From the NCBI RefSeq assembly GCF_048564905.1, contig NC_132996.1:1674001-1738000 (forward strand): a stretch of 64,000 nt of DNA, in the 5' to 3' direction. The notes beneath the pieces are model-generated. The model was not told the DNA's origin. It made no database searches and saw only the letters and a list, made by a program, of their open reading frames with translations. A program made the position numbers and the translations under genes. Shown one piece after another: positions 1 through 12,450 of this stretch (position 1 is the stretch's first letter; every line of letters starts with the position of its first letter). Source of the DNA: Vicugna pacos (taxonomy: Eukaryota > Chordata > Mammalia > Artiodactyla > Camelidae).

Positions 1-103
1 GGCACTTCAATACGGCACTAGGAAACAGACTGAGAAACCAGAGTAAGGGTTTCTCCTGCAACCCGTTCCCTTTGTGCTGGATGAACGAACGTCTCTCCAC
101 ATG

Positions 104-115
104 CTCAGTTCTGAG
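104..115. other. 12-base dyad, reference monomer
   Basis: The sequence ctcag-tt-ctgag is a perfect inverted repeat with 5-base arms around two bases. It sits in the most conserved part of the monomer and is present in nearly every copy; exceptions include the copies near 7568, 17533, 47153 and 63327. It could be a protein-binding dyad, but no factor is identifiable from sequence. Confidence 0.6.
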
Positions 116-138
116 AGATAAGTGTGTGTGAAAGCCGT

Positions 139-157
139 CCTTCACCTAGCTTGAAGG
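139..157. other. Potential stem-loop, reference monomer
   Basis: Arms ccttca and tgaagg can pair around the 7-base loop cctagct. The stem is short. Variants with cctacacctatc or cttgagg (for example near 1382 and 900) weaken it, so strong selection on the hairpin is not evident. Confidence 0.45.
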
Positions 158-197
158 GAACACAAAGTTTCTTTTCAGTTGCCAACTCCAATCCATA

Positions 198-207
198 CAT
201 ATATATG
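198..207. other. AT-rich palindrome, reference monomer
   Basis: The sequence catatatatg is its own reverse complement and occurs once in almost every monomer, giving a regular 249-base spacing. Copies reading atgtgg after it extend the palindrome to acatatatatgt (12 bases), for example near 2937 and 6425. It looks like a TATA element, but nothing else suggests a promoter. Confidence 0.6.
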
Positions 208-2988
208 GGGAGGTACAAGTTCCAACTCGGTTTTACAGTGAAAACGGCAGGCACTTCAAACCGGCACTAGGAAACAGACTGAGAAACCAGAGTAAGGGTT
301 TCCCCTGCAACCCGTTCCCTTTGTGCTGGATGAACGAACGTCTCTCCACATGCTCAGTTCTGAGAGATAAGTGTGTGTGAAAGCCTTCCTTCACCTAGCT
401 TGAAGGGAACACAAAGTTTCTTTTCAGTTGCAAACTCCACTCCATACATATATATGGGGAGGAACAAGCTCCAACTCGGTTTTACAGTGAAAACGGCAGG
501 CACTTCAAACCGGCAGTAGGAAACAGACTGAGAAACCAGAGTAAGGGTTTCGCTTGCAACCCGTTTCCTTTGTGCTGGATGAACGAACGTCTCTCCACAT
601 GCTCAGTTCTGAGAGATAAGTGTGTGCGAAAGCCGTCCTTCACCTAGCTTGAAGGGAACACAAAGTTTCTTTTCAGTTGCCAACTCCACTCCATACATAT
701 ATATGGGGAGGTACAAGTTCCAACTCGGTTTTACAGTGAAAACGGCAGGCACTTCAAACCGGCACTAGGAAACAGACTGAGAAACCAGAGTAAGGGTTTC
801 TCCTGCAACCCGTTCCCTTTGTGCTGGATGAACGAACGTCTCTCCACATGCTCAGTTCTGAGAGATAAGTGTGTGTGAAAGCCGTCCTTCACCTAGCTTG
901 AGGGGAACACAAAGTTTCTTTTCAGTTGCCAGCTCCACTCAATACATATATATGGGGAGGTACAAGCTCCAACTAGGTTTTACAGTGAAAACGGCAGGCC
1001 CTTCAAACCGGCACTAGGAAACAGACTGAGAAACCAGAGTAAGGGTTTCTCCTGCAACCCGTTCCCTTTGTGCTGGATGAACGAACGTCTCTCCACATGC
1101 TCAGTTCTGAGAGATAAGTGTGTGTGAAAGCCGTCCTTCACCTAGCTTGAAGGGAACACAAAGTTTCTTTTCAGTTGACAACTCCACTCCATACATATAT
1201 ATGGGGAGGTACAAGCTCCAACTCGGTTTTACAGTGAAAACGGCAGGCACTTCAAACCGGCACTAGGAAACAGACTGAGAAACCAGAGTAAGGGTTTCTC
1301 CTGCAACCCGTTCCCTTTGTGCTGGATGAACGAACGTCTCTCCACATGCTCAGTTCTGAGAGATAAGTGTGTGTGAAAGCCGACCTACACCTATCTTGAA
1401 GGGAACACAAAATTTCTTTTCAGTTGCCAACTCCACCCCATACATATATATGGGGAGGTAGAAGCTCCAACTCGGTTTTACAGTGAAAACGGCAGGCACT
1501 TCAATCCGGCACTAGGAAACAGACTGAGAAACCAGAGTAAGGGTTTCTCCTGCAACCCGTTCCCTTTGTGCTGGATGAACGAACGTCTCCCCACATGCTC
1601 AGTTCTGAGAGATAAGTGTGTGTGAAAGCCTTCCTTCACCTAGCTTGAAGGGAACACAAAGTTCCTTTTCAGTTGCCAACACCACTCCCTACATATATAT
1701 GGGGAGGTACAAGCTCCAACTCGGTTTTACAGTGAAAACGGCAGGCACTTCAAACCGGCACTAGGAAACAGACTGAGAAACCAGAGTAAGGGTTTCTCCT
1801 GCAACCCGTTCCCTTTGTGCTGGATGAACGAACGTCTCTCCACATGCTCAGTTCTGAGAGATAAGTGTGTGTGAAAGCCGTCCTTCACCTAGCTTGAGGG
1901 GAACACAAAGTTTCTTTTCAGTTGCCAACTCCACTCCGTACATATATATGGGGAGGTACAAGCTCCAACTCGGTTTTACAGTGAAAACGGCAGGCACTTC
2001 AAACCGGCACTAGGAAACAGACTGAGAAACCAGAGTAAGGGTTTCTCCTGCAACCCGTTCCCTTTGTGCTGGATGAACGAACGTCTCTCCACATGCTCAG
2101 TTCTGAGAGATAAGTGTGTGTGAAAGCCGTCCTTCACCTAGCTTGAAGGGAACACAAAGTTTCTTTTCAGTTGCCAACTCCAATCCATACATGTATATGG
2201 GTAGGTACAAGCTCCAACTCGGTTTTACAGTGAAAACGGCAGGCACTTCAAACCGGCACTAGGAAACAGACTGAGAAACCAGAGTAAGGGTTTCTCCTGC
2301 AACCCGTTCCCTTTGTGCTGGATGAACGAACGTCCCTCCACATGCTCAGTTCTGAGAGATAAGTGTGTGTGAATGCCGTCCTTCACCTAGCTTGAAGGGA
2401 ACACAAAGTTTCTTTTCAGTTGCCAACTCCACTCCATACATATATATGGGGAGGTACAAGTTCCAACTCGGTTTTACAGTGAAAACGGCAGGCACTTCAA
2501 ACCGGCACTAGGAAACAGACTGAGAAACCAGAGTAAGGGTTTCCCCTGCAACCCGTTCCCTTTGTGCTGGATGAACGAACGTCTCTCCACATGCTCAGTT
2601 CTGAGAGATAAGTGTGTGTGAAAGCCTTCCTTCACCTAGCTTGAAGGGAACACAAAGTTTCTTTTCAGTTGCAAACTCCACTCCATACATATATATGGGG
2701 AGGAACAAGCTCCAACTCGGTTTTACAGTGAAAACGGCAGGCACTTCAAACCGGCACTAGGAAACAGACTGAGAAACCACAGTAAGGGTTTCGCTTGCAA
2801 CCAGTTTCCTTTGTGCTTGATGAACGAACGTCTCTCCACATGCTCAGTTCTGAGAGATAAGTGTGTGCGAAAGCCGTCCTTCACCTAGCTTGAAGGGAAC
2901 ACAAAGTTTCTTTTCAGTTGCAAACTCCACTCCATACATATATATGTGGAGGAACAAGCTCCAACTCGGTTTTACAGTGAAAACGGCA

Positions 2989-5900
2989 GGCACTTCAATA
3001 CGGCACTAGGAAACAGACTGAGAAACCAGAGTAAGGGTTTCTCCTGCAACCCGTTCCCTTTGTGCTGGATGAACGAACGTCTCTCCACATGCTCAGTTCT
3101 GAGAGATAAGTGTGTGTGAAAGCCGTCCTTCACCTAGCTTGAGGGGAACACAAAGTTTCTTTTCAGTTGCCAGCTCCACTCAATACATATATATGGGGAG
3201 GTACAAGCTCCAACTCGGTTTTACAGTGAAAACGGCAGGCACTTCAAACCGGCACTAGGAAACAGACTGAGAAACCAGAGTAAGGGTTTCTCCTGCAACC
3301 CGTTCCCTTTGTGCTGGATGAACGAACGTCTCTCCACATGCTCAGTTCTGAGAGATAAGTGTGTGTGAAAGCCGTCCTTCACCTAGCTTGAAGGGAACAC
3401 AATGTTTCTTTTCAGTTTCAAACTCCACTCCATACATATATATGGGGAGGTACAAGCACCACCGCGATTTTACAGTGAAAACGGCAGGCACTTCAAACCG
3501 GCACTAGGAAACAGACTGAGAAACCAGAGTAAGGGTTTCTCCTGCAACCCGTTCCCTTTGTGCTGGATGAACGAACGTCTCTCCACATACTCAGTTCTGA
3601 GAGATAAGTGTGTGTGAAAGTCGTCCTTCACCTAGCTTGAAGGGAACACAAAGTTTCTTTTAAGTTGCCAACTCCACTCCATACATATATATGGGGAGGT
3701 ACAAGCTCCAACTCGGTTTTACAGTGAAAACGGCAGGCACTTCAATACGGCACTAGGAAACAGACTGAGAAACCAGAGTAAGGGTTTCTCCTGCAACCCG
3801 TTCCCTTTGTGCTGGATGAACGAACGTCTCTCCACATGCTCAGTTCTGAGAGATAAGTGTGTGTGAAAGCCGTCCTTCACCTAGCTTGAAGGGAACACAA
3901 AGTTTCTTTTCAGTTGCCAACTCCAATCCATACATATATATGGGGAGGTACAAGTTCCAACTCGGTTTTACAGTGAAAACGGCAGGCACTTCAAACCGGC
4001 ACTAGGAAACAGACTGAGAAACCAGAGTAAGGGTTTCCCCTGCAACCCGTTCCCTTTGTGCTGGATGAACGAACGTCTCTCCACATGCTCAGTTCTGAGA
4101 GATAAGTGTGTGTGAAAGCCTTCCTTCACCTAGCTTGAAGGGAACACAAAGTTTCTTTTCAGTTGCAAACTCCACTCCATACATATATATGGGGAGGAAC
4201 AAGCTCCAACTCGGTTTTACAGTGAAAACGGCAGGCACTTCAAACCGGCAGTAGGAAACAGACTGAGAAACCAGAGTAAGGGTTTCGCTTGCAACCCGTT
4301 TCCTTTGTGCTGGATGAACGAACGTCTCTCCACATGCTCAGTTCTGAGAGATAAGTGTGTGCGAAAGCCGTCCTTCACCTAGCTTGAAGGGAACACAAAG
4401 TTTCTTTTCAGTTGCCAACTCCACTCCATACATATATATGGGGAGGTACAAGTTCCAACTCGGTTTTACAGTGAAAACGGCAGGCACTTCAAACCGGCAC
4501 TAGGAAACAGACTGAGAAACCAGAGTAAGGGTTTATCCTGCAACCCGTTCCCTTTGTGCTGGATGAACGAACGTCTCTCCACATGCTCAGTTCTGAGAGA
4601 TAAGTGTGTGTGAAAGCCGTCCTTCACTTAGGTTGAGGGGAACACAAAGTTTCTTTTCAGTTGCCAGCTCCACTCAATACATATATATGGGGAGGTACAA
4701 GCTCCAACTAGGTTTTACAGTGAAAACGGCAGGCCCTTCAAACCGGCACTAGGAAACAGACTGAGAAACCAGAGTAAGGGTTTCTCCTGCAACCCGTTCC
4801 CTTTGTGCTGGATGAACGAACGTCTCTCCACATGCTCAGTTCTGAGAGATAAGTGTGTGTGAAAGCCGTCCTTCACCTAGCTTGAAGGGAACACAAAGTT
4901 TCTTTTCAGTTGACAACTCCACTCCATACATATATATGGGGAGGTACAAGCTCCAACTCGGTTTTACAGTGAAAACGGCAGGCACCTCAAACCGGCACTA
5001 GGAAACAGACTGAGAAACCAGAGTAAGGGTTTCTCCTGCAACCCGTTCCCTTTGTGCTGGATGAACGAACGTCTCTCCACATGCTCAGTTCTGAGAGATA
5101 AGTGTGTGTGAAAGCCGTCCTTCACCTAGCTTGAAGGGAACACAAAGTTTCTTTTCAGTTGACAACTCCACTCCATACATATATATGGGGAGGTACAAGC
5201 TCCAACTCGGTTTTACAGTGAAAACGGCAGGCACCTCAAACCGGCACTAGGAAACAGACTGAGAAACCAGAGTAAGGGTTTCTCCTGCAACCCGTTCCCT
5301 TTGTGCTGGATGAACGAACGTCTCTCCACATGCTCAGTTCTGAGAGATAAGTGTGTGTGAAAGCCGTACTTCACCTAGCTTGAGGGGAACACAAAGTTTC
5401 TTTTCAGTTGCCAACTCCACTCCGTACATATATATGGGGAGGTAGAAGCTCCCACTCGGTTTTACAGTGAAAACGGCAGGCACTTCAAACCGGCACTAGG
5501 AAACAGACTGAGAAACCAGAGTAAGGGTTTCTCCTGCAACCCGTTCCCTTTGTGCTGGATGAACGAACGTCTCTCCACATGCTCAGTTCTGAGAGATAAG
5601 TGTGTGTGAAAGCCGTCCTTCACCTAGCTTGAAGGGAACACAAAGTTTCTTTTCAGTTACCAACTCCAATCCATACATATATATGGGTAGGTACAAGCTC
5701 CAACTCGGTTTTACAGTGAAAACGGCAGGCACTTCAAACCGGCACTAGGAAACAGACTGAGAAACCAGAGTAAGGGTTTCTCCTGCAACCCGTTCCCTTT
5801 GTGCTGGATGAACGAACGTCCCTCCACATGCTCAGTTCTGAGAGATAAGTGTGTGTGAATGCCGTCCTTCACCTAGCTTGAAGGGAACACAAAGTTTCTT

Positions 5901-6474
5901 TTCAGTTGCCAACTCCACTCCATACATATATATGGGGAGGTACAAGTTCCAACTCGGTTTTACAGTGAAAACGGCAGGCACTTCAAACCGGCACTAGGAA
6001 ACAGACTGAGAAACCAGAGTAAGGGTTTCCCCTGCAACCCGTTCCCTTTGTGCTGGATGAACGAACGTCTCTCCACATGCTCAGTTCTGAGAGATAAGTG
6101 TGTGTGAAAGCCTTCCTTCACCTAGCTTGAAGGGAACACAAAGTTTCTTTTCAGTTGCAAACTCCACTCCATACATATATATGGGGAGGAACAAGCTCCA
6201 ACTCGGTTTTACAGTGAAAACGGCAGGCACTTCAAACCGGCACTAGGAAACAGACTGAGAAACCACAGTAAGGGTTTCGCTTGCAACCCGTTCCATTTGT
6301 GCTGGATGAACGAACGTCTCTCCACATGCTCAGTTCTGAGAGATAAGTGTGTGCGAAAGCCGTCCTTCACCTAGCTTGAAGGGAACACAAAGTTTCTTTT
6401 CAGTTGCAAACTCCACTCCATACATATATATGTGGAGGAACAAGCTCCAACTCGGTTTTACAGTGAAAACGGCA
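2989..6474. repeat. HOR block A, copy 1 (14-mer, 3486 bp)
   Basis: This copy repeats the marker series of the preceding block. The interval 1-3735 also realigns with 3736 onwards at a 15-monomer (3735-bp) offset. The monomers expected with cgacctacac and accactccctac are absent. In their place two successive monomers (4981 and 5230) share the unusual start ggcacctc, which indicates a local deletion and duplication. Confidence 0.85.
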
Positions 6475-9462
6475 GGCACTTCAATACGGCACTAGGAAAC
6501 AGACTGAGAAACCAGAGTAAGGGTTTCTCCTGCAACCCGTTCCCTTTGTGCTGGATGAACGAACGTCTCTCCACATGCTCAGTTCTGAGAGATAAGTGTG
6601 TGTGAAAGCCGTCCTTCACCTAGCTTGAGGGGAACACAAAGTTTCTTTTCAGTTGCCAGCTCCACTCAATACATATATATGGGGAGGTACAAGCTCCAAC
6701 TCGGTTTTACAGTGAAAACGGCAGGCACTTCAAACCGGCACTAGGAAACAGACTGAGAAACCAGAGTAAGGGTTTCTCCTGCAACCCGTTCCCTTTGTGC
6801 TAGATGAACGAACGTCTCTCCACATGCTCAGTTCTGAGAGATAAGTGTGTGTGAAAGCCGTCCTTCACCTAGCTTGAAGGGAACACAAAGTTTCTTTTCA
6901 GTTTCAAACTCCACTCCATACATATATATGGGGAGGTACAAGCACCACCGCGATTTTACAGTGAAAACGGCAGGCACTTCAAACCGGCACTAGGAAACAG
7001 ACTGAGAAACCAGAGTAAGGGTTTCTCCTGCAACCCGTTCCCTTTGTGCTGGATGAACGAACGTCTCTCCACATGCTCAGTTCTGAGAGATAAGTGTGTG
7101 CGAAAGCCGTCCTTCACCTAGCTTGAAGGGAACACAAAGTTTCTTTTCAGTTGCAAACTCCACTCCATACATATATATGTGGAGGAACAAGTTCCAACTC
7201 GGTTTTACAGTAAAAACGGCAGGCACTTCAAACCGGCACTTGGAAACAGACTGAGAAACCAGAGTAAGGGTTTCTCCTGCAACCCGTTCCCTTTGTGCTG
7301 GATGAACGAACGTCTCTCCACATGCTCAGTTCTGAGAGATAAGTGTGTGTGAAAGCCGTCCTTCACCTAGCTTGAGGGGAACACAAAGTTTCTTTTCAGT
7401 TGCCAGCTCCACTCAATACATATATATGGGGAGGTACAAGCTCCAACTAGGTTTTACAGTGAAAACGGCAGGCACTTCAAACCGGCACTAGGAAACAGAC
7501 TGAGAAACCAGAGTAAGGGTTTCTCCTGCAACCCGTTCCCTTTGTGCTGGATGAACGAACGTCTCTCCACATGCTCAGTTGTGAGAGATAAGTGTGTGTG
7601 AAAGCCGTCCTTCACCTAGCTTGAAGGGAACACAAAGTTTCTTTTCAGTTGACAACTCCACTCCATACATATATATGGGGAGGTACAAGCTCCAACTCGG
7701 TTTTACAGTGAAAACGGCAGGCACTTCAAACCGGCACTAGGAAACAGACTGAGAAACCAGAGTAAGGGTTTCTCCTGCAACCCGTTCCCTTTGTGCTGGA
7801 TGAACGAACGTCTCTCCACATGCTCAGTTCTGAGAGATAAGTGTGTGTGAAAGCCGACCTACACCTATCTTGAAGGGAACACAAAGTTTCTTTTCAGTTG
7901 CCAACTCCACCCCATACATATATATGGGGAGGTAGAAGCTCCAACTCGGTTTTACAGTGAAAACGGCAGGCACTTCAATCCGGCACTAGGAAACAGACTG
8001 AGAAACCAGAGTAAGGGTTTCTCCTGCAACCCGTTCCCTTTGTGCTGGATGAACGAACGTCTCCCCACATGCTCAGTTCTGAGAGATAAGTGTGTGTGAA
8101 AGCCTTCCTTCACCTAGCTTGAAGGGAACACAAAGTTTCTTTTCAGTTGCCAACACCACTCCCTACATATATATGGGGAGGTACAAGCTCCAACTCGGTT
8201 TTACAGTGAAAACGGCAGGCACTTCAAACCGGCACTAGGAAACAGACTGAGAAACCAGAGTAAGGGTTTCTCCTGCAACCCGTTCCCTTTGTGCTGGATG
8301 AACGAACGTCTCTCCACATGCTCAGTTCTGAGAGATAAGTGTGTGTGAAAGCCGTCCTTCACCTAGCTTGAGGGGAACACAAAGTTTCTTTTCAGTTGCC
8401 AACTCCACTCCGTACATATATATGGGGAGGTACAAGCTCCAACTCGGTTTTACAGTGAAAACGGCAGGCACTTCAAACCGGCACTAGGAAACAGACTGAG
8501 AAACCAGAGTAAGGGTTTCTCCTGCAACCCGTTCCCTTTGTGCTGGATGAACGAACGTCTCTCCACATGCTCAGTTCTGAGAGATAAGTGTGTGTGAAAG
8601 CCGTCCTTCACCTAGCTTGAAGGGAACACAAAGTTTCTTTTCAGTTGCCAACTCCAATCCATACATATATATGGGTAGGTACAAGCTCCAACTCGGTTTT
8701 ACAGTGAAAACGGCAGGCACTTCAAACCGGCACTAGGAAACAGACTGAGAAACCAGAGTAAGGGTTTCTCCTGCAACCCGTTCCCTTTGTGCTGGATGAA
8801 CGAACGTCCCTCCACATGCTCAGTTCTGAGAGATAAGTGTGTGTGAATGCCGTCCTTCACCTAGCTTGAAGGGAACACAAAGTTTCTTTTCAGTTGCCAA
8901 CTCCACTCCATACATATATATGGGGAGGTACAAGTTCCAACTCGGTTTTACAGTGAAAACGGCAGGCACTTCAAACCGGCACTAGGAAACAGACTGAGAA
9001 ACCAGAGTAAGGGTTTCCCCTGCAACCCGTTCCCTTTGTGCTGGATGAACGAACGTCTCTCCACATGCTCAGTTCTGAGAGATAAGTGTGTGTGAAAGCC
9101 TTCCTTCACCTAGCTTGAAGGGAACACAAAGTTTCTTTTCAGTTGCAAACTCCACTCCATACATATATATGGGGAGGAACAAGCTCCAACTTGGTTTTAC
9201 AGTGAAAACGGCAGGCACTTCAAACCGGCACTAGGAAACAGACTGAGAAACCACAGTAAGGGTTTCGCTTGCATCCCGTTTCCTTTGTGCTGGATGAACG
9301 AACGTCTCTCCACATGCTCAGTTCTGAGAGATAAGTGTGTGCGAAAGCCGTCCTTCACCTAGCTTGAAGGGAACACAAAGTTTCTTTTCAGTTGCAAACT
9401 CCACTCCATACATATATATGTGGAGGAACAAGCTCCAACTCGGTTTTACAGTGAAAACGGCA
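6475..9462. repeat. HOR block A, copy 2 (12-mer, 2988 bp)
   Basis: Twelve monomers. Compared with the previous copy, four monomers (types seen at 3487, 3736, 3985 and 4234) are replaced by a single one at 6973 marked by gtgtgcg, tgtggaggaac and cagtaaaaac. Other private marks are ctagatgaac (about 6801), cacttgg (about 7236), gttgtgag (about 7568), aacttgg (about 9189) and gcatccc (about 9271). All recur 2988 bases downstream. Confidence 0.92.
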
Positions 9463-12450
9463 GGCACTTCAATACGGCACTAGGAAACAGACTGAGAAAC
9501 CAGAGTAAGGGTTTCTCCTGCAACCCGTTCCCTTTGTGCTGGATGAACGAACGTCTCTCCACATGCTCAGTTCTGAGAGATAAGTGTGTGTGAAAGCCGT
9601 CCTTCACCTAGCTTGAGGGGAACACAAAGTTTCTTTTCAGTTGCCAGCTCCACTCAATACATATATATGGGGAGGTACAAGCTCCAACTCGGTTTTACAG
9701 TGAAAACGGCAGGCACTTCAAACCGGCACTAGGAAACAGACTGAGAAACCAGAGTAAGGGTTTCTCCTGCAACCCGTTCCCTTTGTGCTAGATGAACGAA
9801 CGTCTCTCCACATGCTCAGTTCTGAGAGATAAGTGTGTGTGAAAGCCGTCCTTCACCTAGCTTGAAGGGAACACAAAGTTTCTTTTCAGTTTCAAACTCC
9901 ACTCCATACATATATATGGGGAGGTACAAGCACCACCGCGATTTTACAGTGAAAACGGCAGGCACTTCAAACCGGCACTAGGAAACAGACTGAGAAACCA
10001 GAGTAAGGGTTTCTCCTGCAACCCGTTCCCTTTGTGCTGGATGAACGAACGTCTCTCCACATGCTCAGTTCTGAGAGATAAGTGTGTGCGAAAGCCGTCC
10101 TTCACCTAGCTTGAAGGGAACACAAAGTTTCTTTTCAGTTGCAAACTCCACTCCATACATATATATGTGGAGGAACAAGTTCCAACTCGGTTTTACAGTA
10201 AAAACGGCAGGCACTTCAAACCGGCACTTGGAAACAGACTGAGAAACCAGAGTAAGGGTTTCTCCTGCAACCCGTTCCCTTTGTGCTGGATGAACGAACG
10301 TCTCTCCACATGCTCAGTTCTGAGAGATAAGTGTGTGTGAAAGCCGTCCTTCACCTAGCTTGAGGGGAACACAAAGTTTCTTTTCAGTTGCCAGCTCCAC
10401 TCAATACATATATATGGGGAGGTACAAGCTCCAACTAGGTTTTACAGTGAAAACGGCAGGCACTTCAAACCGGCACTAGGAAACAGACTGAGAAACCAGA
10501 GTAAGGGTTTCTCCTGCAACCCGTTCCCTTTGTGCTGGATGAACGAACGTCTCTCCACATGCTCAGTTGTGAGAGATAAGTGTGTGTGAAAGCCGTCCTT
10601 CACCTAGCTTGAAGGGAACACAAAGTTTCTTTTCAGTTGACAACTCCACTCCATACATATATATGGGGAGGTACAAGCTCCAACTCGGTTTTACAGTGAA
10701 AACGGCAGGCACTTCAAACCGGCACTAGGAAACAGACTGAGAAACCAGAGTAAGGGTTTCTCCTGCAACCCGTTCCCTTTGTGCTGGATGAACGAACGTC
10801 TCTCCACATGCTCAGTTCTGAGAGATAAGTGTGTGTGAAAGCCGACCTACACCTATCTTGAAGGGAACACAAAGTTTCTTTTCAGTTGCCAACTCCACCC
10901 CATACATATATATGGGGAGGTAGAAGCTCCAACTCGGTTTTACAGTGAAAACGGCAGGCACTTCAATCCGGCACTAGGAAACAGACTGAGAAACCAGAGT
11001 AAGGGTTTCTCCTGCAACCCGTTCCCTTTGTGCTGGATGAACGAACGTCTCCCCACATGCTCAGTTCTGAGAGATAAGTGTGTGTGAAAGCCTTCCTTCA
11101 CCTAGCTTGAAGGGAACACAAAGTTTCTTTTCAGTTGCCAACACCACTCCCTACATATATATGGGGAGGTACAAGCTCCAACTCGGTTTTACAGTGAAAA
11201 CGGCAGGCACTTCAAACCGGCACTAGGAAACAGACTGAGAAACCAGAGTAAGGGTTTCTCCTGCAACCCGTTCCCTTTGTGCTGGATGAACGAACGTCTC
11301 TCCACATGCTCAGTTCTGAGAGATAAGTGTGTGTGAAAGCCGTCCTTCACCTAGCTTGAGGGGAACACAAAGTTTCTTTTCAGTTGCCAACTCCACTCCG
11401 TACATATATATGGGGAGGTACAAGCTCCAACTCGGTTTTACAGTGAAAACGGCAGGCACTTCAAACCGGCACTAGGAAACAGACTGAGAAACCAGAGTAA
11501 GGGTTTCTCCTGCAACCCGTTCCCTTTGTGCTGGATGAACGAACGTCTCTCCACATGCTCAGTTCTGAGAGATAAGTGTGTGTGAAAGCCGTCCTTCACC
11601 TAGCTTGAAGGGAACACAAAGTTTCTTTTCAGTTGCCAACTCCAATCCATACATATATATGGGTAGGTACAAGCTCCAACTCGGTTTTACAGTGAAAACG
11701 GCAGGCACTTCAAACCGGCACTAGGAAACAGACTGAGAAACCAGAGTAAGGGTTTCTCCTGCAACCCGTTCCCTTTGTGCTGGATGAACGAACGTCCCTC
11801 CACATGCTCAGTTCTGAGAGATAAGTGTGTGTGAATGCCGTCCTTCACCTAGCTTGAAGGGAACACAAAGTTTCTTTTCAGTTGCCAACTCCACTCCATA
11901 CATATATATGGGGAGGTACAAGTTCCAACTCGGTTTTACAGTGAAAACGGCAGGCACTTCAAACCGGCACTAGGAAACAGACTGAGAAACCAGAGTAAGG
12001 GTTTCCCCTGCAACCCGTTCCCTTTGTGCTGGATGAACGAACGTCTCTCCACATGCTCAGTTCTGAGAGATAAGTGTGTGTGAAAGCCTTCCTTCACCTA
12101 GCTTGAAGGGAACACAAAGTTTCTTTTCAGTTGCAAACTCCACTCCATACATATATATGGGGAGGAACAAGCTCCAACTTGGTTTTACAGTGAAAACGGC
12201 AGGCACTTCAAACCGGCACTAGGAAACAGACTGAGAAACCACAGTAAGGGTTTCGCTTGCATCCCGTTTCCTTTGTGCTGGATGAACGAACGTCTCTCCA
12301 CATGCTCAGTTCTGAGAGATAAGTGTGTGCGAAAGCCGTCCTTCACCTAGCTTGAAGGGAACACAAAGTTTCTTTTCAGTTGCAAACTCCACTCCATACA
12401 TATATATGTGGAGGAACAAGCTCCAACTCGGTTTTACAGTGAAAACGGCA
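9463..12450. repeat. HOR block A, copy 3 (12-mer, 2988 bp)
   Basis: This copy matches 6475-9462 at every variant site I compared, including private marks such as cagtaaaaac (about 10197), gttgtgag (about 10566), aacttgg (about 12177) and gcatccc (about 12259). The match breaks at 12451, where the start reads caaaccgg instead of caatacgg. This is among the youngest large duplications in the window. Confidence 0.93.

Larger units (their letters stand above)
1..249 (+). repeat. Reference monomer of the 249-bp satellite
   Basis: I use this phase (start ggcacttcaa, end aaaacggca) for all monomer coordinates; it is arbitrary. The consensus has 62 C and 56 G, about 47% G+C, with 7 CpG where composition predicts about 14. 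Because 249 is 83 codons, each reading frame recurs in phase in every monomer and stops recur with it. Offsets about 72-92 and 97-127 are nearly invariant across the array. Variants cluster at offsets about 11-14, 27, 44, 53-57, 129, 135-140, 151-155, 179-196 and 207-230. I see no convincing internal subrepeat, only short echoes such as ccaactc at offsets 182 and 222. Confidence 0.95.
1..2988. repeat. HOR block A, copy 0 (12 monomers visible, left end cut)
   Basis: Twelve monomers carry an ordered set of diagnostic variants: cggcagtagg (about 511), ggcaggccc (about 997), cgacctacac (about 1380), ctccccac with accactccctac (1495-1743), ccgtac (about 1936), gggtagg (about 2209), gaatgcc (about 2371), gtttcccc (about 2540) and ccacagt with cgcttgc (about 2778). 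The same order returns in the next three copies. The unit is truncated by the window edge, so its full length here is unknown. Confidence 0.85.

Noticed and set aside
121-130. GT microsatellite
   Set aside because: The agtgtgtgtg run is short and fixed in length across the array, with only a gtgtgcg substitution variant, so it does not behave as an expanding microsatellite.
198-207. TATA-box promoter
   Set aside because: The tatata core is part of a palindrome repeated in each monomer, with no start-site signal or open frame downstream.
1-249. CENP-B box in the monomer
   Set aside because: The only ttcg-containing stretch (minus strand, gttcgttcatcc) fails the required A and CGGG positions of the box. 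I found no match on either strand of the consensus.
1-249. tRNA- or 5S-derived origin (SINE-like Pol III boxes)
   Set aside because: The minus strand has a weak B-box-like gttcgttc and tggcaactg, but both miss key positions and spacing. There is no A-rich tail or target-site duplication.
6475-12450. Calling the matched 2988-bp pair an assembly error
   Set aside because: A true recent duplication fits equally well, since other blocks show the same behaviour at other periods. Read depth would decide; the sequence alone cannot.
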